The notes under the pieces: model-generated | Database searches by the model: none | What the model was told of the DNA's origin: nothing | What the model saw: the letters and a program-made list of their open reading frames with translations, nothing else | Made by a program: the position numbers and the translations under genes | In this document: positions 44,757 to 58,400 of the stretch, piece by piece | Layout of the letters: each line of letters starts with the position of its first letter | How positions within the stretch are numbered: position 1 is the first letter of the stretch | Source of the DNA: Plasmodium brasilianum | Taxonomy: Eukaryota > Apicomplexa > Aconoidasida > Haemosporida > Plasmodiidae | Reading direction: 5' to 3' | Assembly (NCBI RefSeq): GCF_023973825.1 | Contig: NC_090116.1 | Span: 310,001-374,000 of the forward strand | Length of the DNA stretch: 64,000 nucleotides

Positions 44757-47700
44757 ATGAACCATAATGGAGCTTGTGAACAGTCCACAGAAGATAACGC
44801 GAACGATGTAAGAATAGATATGGACGTGTCATGCATATGATAAGAAAAATCCATATATGTACATGTATACACGCGTGTATATCTTTTCTTTATCTCCATA
44901 ACAAAAGAGAAAATTCTTTTTTGTTTTTTTTTTTTTAACCACCCATGTTCATATAAAATAAAAGCTCTCAAAAAAATTCATGAATTTTTCAAAATTTTAT
45001 GCACAGTATATGTTCAAAAATTATATTTCCATTTTTAGGGGGTTAATAATGGCTTAAATCTAGCACAGCCATGTGAAGGCTACACAGATACAAGGACTAG
45101 CAACAATTATGAAGAAAACAAAAGTATGACATGCAATAATGAAAACGGTGTAGTTAATATAAATAAGGATCCTCATAATTTTACCAATAATTCCAATGGT
45201 CAAACAGGAAATACAAATGATCCATCAAACTTGATGAATAATACTAATTTGCAAGGGCATGCATCAAGTATAGGAGCTCCTAATATACCCAGCAATATGC
45301 CCATGCATAATATGAACCTACAAAATAATGCTATTAATAGTACGTATTATAATAATCAACAGTACAAAAATGACCTTAATATGAATAATAGTCTACAAGA
45401 AAATGCAAAAACTGCCCCCAGCAATGTTAACAATTTTATGCATAGTATGAACTCATTCCCACAAAATATGTCGAACCTGCCACAAAATATGACAAATTTA
45501 CCACCGAATATGACAAATTTACCACCGAATATGGCGAACCTGCCACCGAATATGCTTAACCTACCACCGAACATACATAGCATGCCTCCAAACATGCATA
45601 ATATGCCTCCAAACATGCATAATATGCCTCCAAATATACATAATATGCCACCAAATATGCATAGCATACCACCAAACATGCATAGCATACCACCAAACAT
45701 GCATAGCATACCACCAAACATGCATAGCATACCACCAAACATGCATAGCATACCACCGAATATGTATAGTATGCCACCGAACATGCCTAATATGCCGCTG
45801 AATATGAATTATCTACCCCCCAATATAAGCCACCTTTTGCCGAACATGATGAACCTTCCTCCACCCCCCTTTATGATGAAAATGTCAGGTGTAAAAATGA
45901 AAAATAATAAAATGGGAAGTTCAATGGAAAATCTTAAAGGTGCAAGTACTATGAATAATCATAATGCGTATCATCAAAATGTGGATAGTATGACGTTCAA
46001 TAATAGACCTCCATATATGCAAAATAGTAGTGGAACTATTAATGGTAACATACAAGGGATAAACACATCCTTTTACTTACCTCCACATCAGTCTTTACAT
46101 TTTCCTAATTATATGAAAATGCATAACACGGAAGCGGCACAACAAGGGGAAAACAACAACAATACCAATAATAGTAGTACTGATGACGTTATTTCATCAT
46201 CCATGTATTTCAATGCAAAAGAAGAAGAGGAGGGTGGGTTCTACCCTTTTAATAACAAAGAAAATGGCATGCACGTAGATAAAAAAAACAATGAAGAAGA
46301 AACGGAAGATGAATATATACAAAAAAATGGAAAGATCAAAAAACAGAAAAAGAAAAAAAAAAAAAAACATAAAACAAATAATGAGGATGAAGATATAGAA
46401 GGAGAAGAAGGATATTATATGAATAATATGCGAATGGAGGGTGCTAACGGTTTTATGAATCCTATGTATAGATCTAAAGAATTTTCTATAATTAAAGAAA
46501 AAGCTAGGAAATGGAAAATGTTGAATAGTAAAAAATATGCAAAAAAGAAAAAATTTGGTGTTGTAGAAGAAAAAGAAGAAATGCCGTGTGAGCATTTGAG
46601 AACAATTGTAAAAGAACATGGTGATATGAGTAATAAAAAATATAGATATGATAAACGAGTTTATTTAGGAGCTCTAAAATATATTCCTCATGCAGTATTT
46701 AAGTTATTAGAAAATATACCTATGCCATGGGAACAAATAAAAAATACAAAAGTGATATATCATATAAGTGGTGCAATTACATTTGTAAATGAAATATTTG
46801 TTGTTATAGATCCATTGTATATAGCTCAATGGGGTACCATGTGGATTATGATGAGAAGAGAAAAAAGAGATAGAAAACATTTTAAAAGAATGAGATTTCC
46901 ACCTTTTGATGATGAAGAACCACCACTAGATTATGCAGACAATATATTAGATATAGAACCCTTAGAATGTATACAAATGAAATTAGATAAAGAAGAAGAT
47001 AAAAGTGTTATTGATTGGTTTTATGATTCTAAACCGTTATTATATAATAAAAATCATATTAAAGGTACCAGTTATAAGAAGTATAAATTATCATTAGAAC
47101 AAATGGGTGTTCTATACAGATTAGGTAATCAGCTCTTTAGTGACTTTCAAGATGATAATTATTTTTACCTATTTAATCTCAAATCATTTTATACTGCCAA
47201 AGCATTAAATATGGCAATACCCGGAGGACCAAAATTCGAACCATTATATAGAGATATATATGAAGATGATGAAGATTGGAATGAGTTTAATGATATTAAC
47301 AAAATTATTATACGGCAACCAATTAGAACAGAATATAAAATTGCTTTCCCATATTTATATAATAACAGACCTAGAAAAATTGCAGTGAGTAAATATCACT
47401 CACCTATGTGTGTTTACATTAAGTTAGAAGATATTGATTTGCCTCCTTTTTATTTTGATCTAATTGTTAATCCTATTCCTTCCTACAAAATTAGAAAATT
47501 CAATAATCTTCATAATGAAAAATCAGACTTGGATGATTTCTACTTAACATATACCAGAAAAGAAATTGTTTATGAAGATACATATGACAAATCGTTTGAT
47601 CAAATGAGAAACAGAAGAAACAAGGACACACATGTCGAACGTAGTGAGAAGTGTAAAAATCAAAGTGGAAAGGAGGAGAAAGACGAAGAGGAAGTTAACC

Positions 47701-50700
47701 ACCACCGAAGTCATAGCAGTAATAGCGACTTCCTAAATGAGAAATATTGCGATAAGAGGAAAAAAAAAAGCAGAAAAAAAGAAATCTCAAAAAAAGACAA
47801 CCAAGATGGAAAAGATGAAAGAGGGAAAAGGAAAAAAAGGGAAGGAAAAAGAGAATCTGAGAGGGGTAAAAAGAAGGGGTACAGTTCCAGTTATGAGGGG
47901 ACAGAAAATGATGAGGGTAGTGGAAGCGGCATGAACAATAGCAGTAGCGACAGTAATATCGACAGGGGAAAGCATAACGAGAAGCGGAAACCAAAGTTAA
48001 GTACAAGCAATGACAGCATTGATAACAGTGATACGAACGTATCCAGCAACAAATACAACTCGAACAACTTGAGTAGCAGAACGAACAAGTATAAAGATGA
48101 AGACCAATATGAAATGGACAACACTACCTTGGAAAATTATTCATGTGATAATAGCTCGAAAAAGGATTATAAAAACAATAAGAAGAGGAGAAACCCGTAC
48201 CACGACATGGAAGATAACTCAGGTGAGGAGGAGCAGACGGAAAGGGAAAACGAAGGAATGGATGAGAAGCAAAAGAAGGGGCAACTAGATGATAAACATA
48301 TGCAGTATAAGCGGGATGAGATGGAGAAATGCGGGGAGACTGCAAAAGAAGGTGAAAAAAGAAAGAGAAAAAAGAACAAAATAACTGTTAAAAATGTAGT
48401 TTATGGTATGCTTCCCCTATTGCATGACTATCCCTTATACACTGAAAGAACTATTAATGGAATTCAGCTATATCATGCACCATATCCATTTAATAAAAAA
48501 TGTGGGTACACAAGAAGAGGGATTGACATACCACTGGTTCAGTCATGGTTTAAGGAACATATATCAACAAAATATCCGGTTAAAGTAAGAGTATCTTATC
48601 AAAAACTTCTTAAGTGTTGGGTGTTGAATCATTTACATTCAAAAAGACCAAAAAGCATGAAAAAAAAATACTTATTTCGAATATTCAAAAGTACGAAATT
48701 TTTTCAATGCACAGAGATGGATTGGGTGGAAGTAGGTTTACAAGTTTGTAGACAAGGATATAACATGTTAAATTTATTGATACATCGTAAGAATTTGAAT
48801 TATTTACATCTAGATTATAATTTTAACTTAAAGCCCGTAAAGACTTTAACTACAAAAGAGAGGAAGAAATCTCGTTTTGGTAATGCTTTTCATTTATGTA
48901 GAGAGATATTAAGATTAACAAAATCTATAGTAGATTCACATGTACAGTATAGGTTAGGAAATATTGATGCATATCAATTGGCAGATGGTATTCAGTATAT
49001 CTTTTCACATGTTGGTCAATTAACAGGAATGTATAGATATAAATATAGATTGATGAGACAAGTAAGGATGTGTAAAGATTTAAAGCATTTAATATATTAC
49101 AGATTTAACACAGGGTCTGTTGGAAAAGGTCCAGGTTGTGGTTTATGGGCGCCACTATGGAGAGTATGGATATTTTTCCTAAGGGGGGTAATACCTTTAT
49201 TAGAAAGATGGTTAAGTAATCTGCTGGCTAGACAATTTGAAGGAAGAGTGTCTAAAGGTATTGCTAAAACAGTAACAAAACAAAGAGTGGAAAGTCATTT
49301 CGACTTAGAATTAAGAGCCGCTGTCATGCATGATATTATTGATATGATTCCAGCTGGATTAAAAAATAATAAGAGCAAAGCTAGGTTAATATTACAACAT
49401 TTAAGTGAAGCTTGGAGATGCTGGAAAGCAAATATTCCATGGAAAGTTGTTGGTTTACCATTACCAGTAGAAAATATTATCATTCGTTATATTAAATTGA
49501 AATCTGATTGGTGGATAAATGCGACTTATTATAATAGAGAAAGAATTAAAAGAGGTGCAACTGTAGATAAAACAGTATGTAAAAAAAATTTAGGTAGATT
49601 AACAAGATTATGGTTAAAGGCTGAACAAGAAAGACAACATGAATATTTAAAAGATGGGCCATACGTTACAGGAGAGGAAGCTGTCGCTCTGTATACTACT
49701 GCTATTCACTGGTTTGAGTCTCGTAAATTTACTCATATTCCCTTTCCACCATTAAATTATAAACATGATACAAAGTTATTAATTTTAGCTTTAGAAAAAT
49801 TAAAAGAAACATTTACTGTTAAAAATAGGCTAAACCAATCTCAGAGAGAAGAACTAGGTTTTATCGAACAAGCGTATGATAACCCGTATGAAACACTGTC
49901 AAGAATTAAGAGGCATTTACTAACACAAAGAGCATTTAAGGAAATATCTATTTCATTTTTAGATTTATACACCCATTTAGTACCTGTGTATGAAGTAGAT
50001 CCATTAGAAAAAATTACAGATGCATATTTAGATCAGTACTTATGGTATGAAGGGGATTTGAGAAATCTGTTTCCAAATTGGGTGAAACCATCTGATAATG
50101 AACCACAGCCATTACTAGTATATAAAATGTGTCAAGGGATAAATAATTTACATAATATATGGGAAACCAAAAATAATGAATGTGTTGTCATGTTACAAAC
50201 ACAGTTTAGTAAAATATATGAAAAGATTGATTTAACACTATTAAATAGATTATTACGTTTAATTGTAGATCATAATATAGCTGATTATATAACAGCAAAA
50301 AATAATACGAATATTACATTTAAAGATATGAATCATATTAATTCTTTTGGTATTATCCGAGGATTACAGTTTTCATCTTTTGTTTTCCAGTATTACACTA
50401 TTATAATAGATTTACTCATATTAGGTTTAACTAGAGCCTACGATATTGCAGGTCCATATAACGACATTAATCAGTTTTTAAGTTTTCAAAATGTACAAAT
50501 AGAAACAAGACATCCTATCAGGTTATATTGTAGATATGTAGACAAAATATGGATATTATTTAAGTTTACTAATGATGAATCTAAAGATTTGATACAAAAA
50601 TTTTTGACAGAAAATCCAGATCCAAATAATGAAAATATTGTTGGTTATAATAATAAAACTTGTTGGCCTAGAGATTGTCGAATGAGAAAAATGAAACATG

Positions 50701-53700
50701 ATGTAAATTTAGGTAGAGCAACCTTTTGGGAAATACAAAATAGAATACCTAGATCTTTAACCTCTTTAGATTGGGACCATTATAATACTTTTGTAAGTGT
50801 TTATTCGAAAGATAATCCTAATCTTTTATTTTCCATTGCGGGATTTGAAGTACGTATATTACCAAAAATAAGGCAATTAAGTTATGGTATTAACATGTAC
50901 ACATCATATATCAATGAGTATAATAAGAAGGAGTTAAATGGTGAAGAAGAAGGTGGTAATCAAAAAGGGGGAAACAATACAAATAACAGTATAAATAATA
51001 TGGATGTAAAATCATATGAAAAAAATGTAGTCATTTCTTCAAGTGGAAAAGAAGGTACATGGAAATTACAAAATGATGTAACAAAAGAAATAACAGCAGA
51101 AGCATATTTAAAGGTGTCTGAAAATAGTATGAAGAGATTTGAAAACCGAGTCAGGCAAATATTAATGTCATCAGGAAGTACTACATTTACGAAAATTGCT
51201 AATAAATGGAATACAACTCTAATAGGTTTAATGACTTATTTTAGAGAAGCAGTATTAGATACTGAAGAATTACTAGATCTACTAGTAAAATGTGAAAATA
51301 AAATACAGACACGTATTAAAATTGGTTTAAATTCAAAAATGCCATCTCGTTTTCCACCAGTAGTTTTTTATACCCCAAAAGAATTAGGAGGATTAGGTAT
51401 GTTATCTATGGGGCATATATTAATACCTGAGTCTGATTTGCGATATATAAAACAAACAGATAATGGAAGGATAACACATTTTAGAGCAGGGTTATCACAT
51501 GAAGATGATCAGTTAATACCAAATTTGTATAGATATATATCTACCTGGGAAAGTGAATTCTTAGAAAGCCAAAGAGTATGGTGTGAATATGCATTAAAAA
51601 GGAATGAATGTCATAATCAAAATAAAAAAATTACTTTAGAAGATTTAGAGGATTCTTGGGATAAAGGTATACCAAGGATTAATACACTCTTTCAAAAAGA
51701 TAGACATACATTAGCATATGACAAAGGATGGAGAATAAGACAATTATTTAAGCAATATCAAATTATTAAAAGTAACCCATTCTGGTGGACTAACCAAAGA
51801 CATGATGGAAAATTATGGAATCTAAATAATTACAGAACTGATATGATTCAAGCATTAGGTGGTGTTGAAGGTATTTTAGAGCATACATTATTTAAAGGTA
51901 CCTTTTTTCCAACATGGGAAGGATTATTTTGGGAAAAAGCTAGTGGTTTTGAAGAATCGATGAAATATAAAAAATTAACAAATGCACAAAGGAGTGGATT
52001 GAACCAAATACCTAACAGAAGATTTACTCTATGGTGGTCTCCAACAATTAATAGAGCAAATGTATATGTAGGGTTTCAAGTACAATTAGATTTAACAGGT
52101 ATATTTATGCATGGGAAAATACCTACTTTGAAAATATCATTAATTCAAATTTTTAGAGCACATTTATGGCAGAAAATACATGAATCGCTTGTCATGGATA
52201 TATGTCAAGTGTTTGATCTGAATTGCGATTTATTAGATATAGAAACAGTACAAAAGGAAACAATTCATCCAAGAAAATCATACAAAATGAATAGTTCATG
52301 TGCTGATATCTTACTTTTTGCAAATTATAAATGGGGTATATCCAAACCATCATTATTATCAGATGAAGATAATATATTTACAAACAATCCTGAAATAAAA
52401 TCCAGTAACAACCCTGCTTCTTTTAGTTCCTATCCTTATACCTCCAATCAGTATTGGATAGATATCCAACTAAGATGGGGTGATTTTGATTCCCATGATA
52501 TTGAAAGGTACAGTAGAGCCAAATTTTTAGACTACACTACAGATAATCTGTCTATATATCCATGCTTAACTGGTGTTTTGATAGGTGTTGATTTAGCATA
52601 TAATTTGTACTCAGCTTATGGTAACTGGTTTAATAACCTTAAACCATTAATGCAAAAAGCGCTACAAAAAATTATTCAATCCAATCCGTCATTATACGTA
52701 TTAAGAGAAAGAATTAGAAAAGGTCTTCAGTTATATTCCTCTGAACCGACTGAACCTTATTTGAATACGCAAAATTATAACGAATTATTTTCATCTCAAA
52801 CTATTTGGTTTGTCGATGATACAAATGTATATAGAGTTACTATTCATAAAACGTTTGAAGGAAATTTAACTACTAAACCTATTAATGGTGCTATATTTAT
52901 ATTAAATCCCAAAACAGGACAATTATTTTTAAAAATTATACATACCTCTGTATGGATAGGGCAAAAACGTTTATCTCAGCTAGCGAAATGGAAAACAGCA
53001 GAAGAAGTCGCTTCTTTGATTAGATCATTACCTATTGAAGAACAACCAAAACAAATAATTGTTACAAGAAAAGGTATGCTGGATCCGTTAGAAGTCCACT
53101 TATTAGATTTCCCAAATATTATTATCAAAGGAACAGAATTGAACTTGCCTTTTCAAGCTTTATTAAAACTTAATAAAATAGGAGATCTCATTTTAAAAGC
53201 TACTCAACCACAAATGTTGTTATTCAATCTATATGATGATTGGTTAAACAACATTTCGTCCTTTACTGCTTTTAGTAGATTAATTTTAATTCTTAGAAGT
53301 TTACATATAAACCCACAGCAATCCAAAATATTATTACAACCAAATAAAAATATTATTACACAACCACATCATATATGGCCTTCCTTTAATAACAACCAAT
53401 GGATTAATTTAGAAGTACAACTAAAGGATCTAATACTAAATGATTACTCAAAGAGAAATAATGTACATATTGCTTCTCTAACACAAAATGAAATAAGAGA
53501 TATACTATTAGGTATGGAAATAACCCCACCATCTATCCAAAGACAACAAATAGCAGAACTGGAAAAAAATAATATAGATAATATTGAACAGCAAATGAAA
53601 GTTACTACATCTAAAACGACAACAAAGCATGGAACAGAAATCATCGTTTCAACATTATCACCACATGAACAACAAACATTTACAACAAAAACGGATTGGA

Positions 53701-54644
53701 AAATAAGATATCTAGCGAACAATTCTTTATTATTTAGAACAAAACATATCTATGTTAATAATAATAGTTCTTTAAAAAATGTAAATCAAAATGGTAGTAT
53801 GAATGCAGTGAGCACAATTAATGATTACACATACGTAATTGCAAAAAATCTTTTAGAAAAATTTATTTGTATATCTGATTTAAAAATACAAGTAGGTGGT
53901 TTCTTATATGGTTCATCACCTGCTGACAATTCGTATGTGAAAGAAATTAAATGTATACTTGTACCACCTCAGATAGGGAACTACCAATCAGTAACTTTAT
54001 CAAATTATTTACCATCTAGTAAATATTTAGAAAATTTAGAAATACTAGGATGGATACATACACAAACAACGAACTGTTCAAACACAAGTAATCACTTAAC
54101 GACCTATGATATGGTTGCACACTTATCATTTTTGCAAGAATGTAAAATGAAAAAAAATAAAAAAAATAATAAAGAAGCCAATACCTCAGATGAACATGAT
54201 GCTGCTGATGATGATACCAATGATGACAATGTGGAATTTTCAAAATTTTGGGAAAAAAATAAAACTATTATACTTACTTGTTCCTTTACACCTGGTAGTT
54301 GTACAATCAATGCATACAAATTAACAGAAGAAGGTTATAGTTATGCTAAAAGTAAAAAAAATTCCCCTGACTTATATACATATCCGAATATGAACAACTT
54401 GTATGAACAAGTTCAGATTTTGCTGTCAAATGTGTTCGTTGGCTTTTTCTTAATACCTGATGATAATATATGGAATTACAATTTAATGGGAATTAAATTT
54501 AACAATAATCAAAAATACTCGGCTCACTTAGACATTCCCCAGTCCTTTTATGCTGACATACATAGGCCCAATCACTTTTTACAATTTTCCCTACTAGATC
54601 AACATGATGGGGATGAGGCCGATGTAGAAACATCCTTCATTTAA
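44757..54644 (+). CDS. PRPF8: Pre-mRNA-processing-splicing factor 8 (U5 snRNP core)
   Basis: Two exons, 44757-44807 and 45039-54644, give 3218 residues. The 17-codon first exon ([17 protein letters not shown]) ends at GTAAGA and joins ATTTTTAG in phase, so the ATG at 45126 is internal. PRPF8 scaffolds the spliceosome active site. Conservation is very high from about 46580 onward: PRO8NT; PROCN ([23 protein letters not shown] block near 48720); RRM and the RT/thumb-like core; U5 and U6 snRNA contact regions; the RNase H-like domain ([14 protein letters not shown] near 52113 lies before it); and a C-terminal MPN/JAB domain ending [12 protein letters not shown]. Human PRPF8 has 2335 residues; the excess comes from a 480-residue Asn/Met/Pro-rich N-terminus, a charged insert at 47590-48380, and smaller inserts at 50925-51040 and 54145-54240. 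Confidence 0.97.
45475..45835 (+). repeat. 21-bp coding repeat (PPNMxxx) in the PRPF8 N-terminus
   Basis: About seventeen tandem heptapeptides of the form [14 protein letters not shown] or PPNMTNL, residues about 165-280. Copies 45660-45750 are nearly identical in DNA. The repeat also opens long frames on the other strand, which are not genes. Confidence 0.9.
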
Positions 54645-56091
54645 GGCGGGATCTTACCAGCGTCGTCACTCGTCGAAAAGAGAGTTGTATAATAAACCGA
54701 CAGTGTAGAGTTATATACATAAAGCGATTAACATAGAGCGGTTAACTTGAAGCACTTTCAGAATAAACACCACGCCAATGACCCATCTGCCTGGAAAGTT
54801 ACACACATGTATACATATAACATATATAACACACATGTATCATATATGTACATATTCGTGGGAATACAAAAACTTACTAATTGAATAGCGCGTTGTTAAC
54901 TCCAGAGGAGTATGTTTACACACATACTGGATCTCTTCTTATGGATAAGGCGAGCGCTTATTTTACAATTTTTCAGTGATGATTTAAAAATCAAAATTTA
55001 CTTTTATATATATTCATTTTATTATTTATTCATTTATCTATTAATTTGTTTATTCATTTATTCATTCATTTATCAATTCATTTATCAATTCATATATCTA
55101 TTCATTTATTTATTCATTCATTTATTCATTCATTTATTCATTCATTTATTCATTCATTTATTCATTCATTTATTCATTCATTTATTCATTCATTTATTCA
55201 TTCATTTATTCATTCATTTATTCATTTATTTTATTTTATTGTTTTTTTTTTTTTTTCTTTTTTTTCGAGCCAAAACAAGAACATAAATTCCCATCACATA
55301 TTATCATACATTAGAGCATTTTTTTATATTATCACCTTTTCACTGTTAAAGGCTTTTTCATTACATATTTTACCCATATTGTCCTCTTCCTTTTTATATA
55401 TTCTTTTCACGTTATCGATTATCTGATTATCATGTGATTTTCATTTAACAAAACAATTTCTTTGTACGCGTAAATTATTATAAAAATAAGAATAATAAAA
55501 GTATAAAAAAAAAAAAAAAAAAAAAAAAAGGCGTTTATCTATAATACATAATTATAAACTAATGATATTTCAAATTTAATGAAAAGGGTTTATATGTCCG
55601 CTAAGACATATTTTTATATTCCTTTTGGAAAAAAGGGAAAACAAAAACAAAAATGGAGAATGATGTAAAAGGTTCTTAAACAAATATATACACGTGTGTA
55701 CGCATGTTCACATATACGTACAATCACTCGTATATGTATTACATATACATGTCCATTCCACCCTTCCATCCTTCCACTCATTCACATATACACAGAGATA
55801 TATACATAATATATACACATGTATATATTTCCTATTAAATGTACAAATATATTGCTTCCCAAACATATTGAACACTAGACAAACTTAATGCCACTGATGG
55901 AAAGTGCAAATAAATTAAGTACTGGCATTATTCCTGGGTCATATTTTTTTAATTAAAAATTCAGAAAAATTTACATACACATGTACGCACATGTTTACAT
56001 ATTTATAAACATATAACCACGTAGCAGGGCAAGAATTAATTTTTGTTCATGTACCTTAGCTATTCTTGTGCAAGTATTTTCAACTATACTT
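54645..56091. other. Convergent 3' intergenic region after PRPF8
   Basis: This is a tail-to-tail gap. It holds a 12-bp array at 55021-55235, a T run at 55241-55256, an A run at 55506-55528 and GTA/CAT-rich DNA at 54810-54850 and 55685-55825. No gene is supported. Confidence 0.6.
55021..55235. repeat. 12-bp minisatellite (ttcatttattca)
   Basis: Around seventeen copies, nearly perfect in the second half. Frames across it read only Phe/Ile/His/Leu/Ser and are not coding. Confidence 0.9.
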
Positions 56092-57274
56092 CTATTTGAT
56101 CACCCTTTTTTTCTTTTTTTTGTCATTGGTAATATGTGTTAATAATGCCTCTTTTACTTTTCTTTTCCTTAGTATATCTTCATTCATAATACTTCTTTCT
56201 TTCGATTCTTGACTATTCAATGTAAATTCTAGAAATTCGTCATAAGTGTTATGTGGAGTACAGCAACTCCATCTTAAATTTCTAAGGGAGAAAAAAAAAT
56301 AAAATTCAACATATACAATCTTGAAAATAGGAAAATAAAGATTCATTAAAATGGTTAAGCGCTGCAAAAATGAAAATACACACACATGCACACATGATAC
56401 ATACATGTATATATACATGTATACATACGTCTATAGAGGCAGACGCACATTCGTAAACCCATACACGTATCATATAGCTAGCGACAAACATAAATCCCTT
56501 TTTTTTTTTTTTTTTTTTTTTTTGACAAGCTCTATCTTACTTTGCTAATACCGAAATTGTAAAGTGAGTGTTTATATCATTTTCGAGAATATTTTTGTTT
56601 TGTATTTCTAAGTTATTTACATTATAATAATGCTGATAAAGTGGGGAAAAATTCAAAAAATCATCTGAGTTAACATTTTTATATAATTCATTTGAGAATG
56701 CTGAAAAATTCTTTATCGTGTAACATTTGGAACAGTAGACCTACAAATGGGGGGGAGGTGTGAGAGAAAAATGACAAAGAGATAAAGGGAAAAAAAAAAA
56801 TTTTATTTCAATAAATTTTATACATTACAACATAAGGCATTCGTTCTATTAACACTGAACATGTATATGTGAGGGTAAACGCATATCACTATACTCACTT
56901 TTTACATACATGTAAAAAAAAAAAAAATAAATAATAAATACAAGCTCAGTGTGTTCATTTTACACTCCTTTTTCCTTTTCGTTTCTTACTTCTATTTTGA
57001 GAAGGGAAAAGGATGTTTTATTTACATCTATATCATACGTAAGAAAAGGGTTGAATGTATCGATTTGTTCTGAACACTTATCACATTTCTTTTTCTTTCT
57101 TTTTAATTTTATCAAGGTTAGTTTTAATTTCTTCTTCATCCTTTTTGAAAAAATATTAAATATCTCATAAACTGTTTTTTCTATAGGAAATATTTTTATC
57201 TCAAATTTTAGCTTTCTCTTGTTTAAATGATTAATTGAGACATTTAATTTTTCTTTTATATTTTTCTCATTCAT
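56092..57274 (-). CDS. Small CxxC zinc-binding protein, conserved, function unknown
   Basis: Three exons, 56990-57274, 56541-56740 and 56092-56281, give 224 residues with consistent phases (GTAAGA donors; acceptors tttgtag and cccttag). A Lys-rich N-terminus leads to CDKC (Cys 64 and 67) and, 30 residues later, VYCSKC (Cys 98 and 101), a four-Cys zinc site. The spacing C-x2-C-x30-C-x2-C equals that of the CxxC motif zinc-binding protein family (DUF866, human C1orf123/CZIB). The later FTISVL stretch could match that family's strand, but the rest is too diverged for me to claim it. A second Cys pair (RWSCCTP) follows, and the tail is basic (ILRKRKVKEALL to KKKKKRVIK). It converges with PRPF8 and diverges from the TMEM33-like gene. 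Confidence 0.75.
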
Positions 57275-58400
57275 TTTAAAGAAGATGGAAAACAGAAAAA
57301 AAAAAAAAATAATAAAAGATGCTATGTAAGTCTTACATTAAAGAGAAATAGAACAAATTAGCGTATTTCCACAAATATGGTTTAATAAACTTTTGCTATA
57401 AATATAAATATGTATGTATATATATATATATTATATAATAAAAGTAGTGAACATAAATAAAACAACAGAAAAGATTGCACAAATAAATTGGTATTACTAA
57501 ACAAGTACTTTTTCTTTATTACATATATATATATATATATATATATGGGAATATAAAAAACTGACAGTTGTAGCGCTCATCAAAAAAGAAAAAGCTAAAT
57601 TAGAAAAGAATACCAATAGAATGTAATATTTTTTTTTTTTTTTTCAATTATTCAAATAAATTTATAGTAATATAAAAAAAAAAAAAAAAAAAAGTGCGCT
57701 TTACTGCAACAATAATATAATAAAACATATTCTATACTAATATTTTATTAATTTTTTCTTATTGTCGCATACGTAATTATTAGGAAATAAAATAGGAATT
57801 ATTATTATTCCAACGAAAAATTAAAGTATTTTCTCTTTGCTGAAAATATATTTAGTGGACTTATTTGTATGTTTATTTGTAAATTTCGTTTTATTTATTC
57901 ATTTATGTATTTTTTTTTTTTTTTTATCTATTCATTTTGATTAACTATGGTTCCTACGTCGTAAGCTTGATTTGAAAAAAAGGAATAAAATAAACATAAT
58001 ATATGTACGTATATATGTACGTATATATGTATGTATATATGTATGTATATATGTATTGCATATATATTTATATATATATATATATGTATTCATATTTATA
58101 TATATATGTACATATATTTATATATATATGTATACGTGTAATCTTTCAACTGTATTATATATTTTAAATGCTTTATGACAACATGAGCTCTGGATTCCAC
58201 TTATCGCGCCGTATATAACAACATGGACATGAAATAAATGCAAGAAAATTAACATTTTTTTTTTTTTTTTTTAAAGCTAGGTTGTAAACTCCTTTCCATA
58301 TATTATTACATATGTATATTCCAATTACGAATTTGCAATTAAAGATATATTATACACAGTAATTACTACCATTCGTTACAAGTAACACAATTTAGGGAAA
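57275..58400. promoter_or_regulatory. Divergent intergenic region (likely bidirectional promoter)
   Basis: The start codons of two oppositely oriented genes flank this 1.1 kb. It contains TA microsatellites (57417-57431, 57524-57545, 58066-58083), A/T runs (57630-57644, 57675-57693, 57910-57925, 58257-58272) and a GTATA-rich stretch at 58004-58135. No known motif stands out. Confidence 0.45.

Noticed and set aside
45126..45128. Starting PRPF8 at the ATG at 45126
   Set aside because: The frame is open further upstream to a good acceptor at 45038, and a 17-codon exon with ATG at 44757 joins in phase.
45356..45784. Minus-strand frame with a Gly-Gly-Met/Cys-Met-Phe repeat opposite PRPF8
   Set aside because: It is the antisense image of the PPNM heptads.
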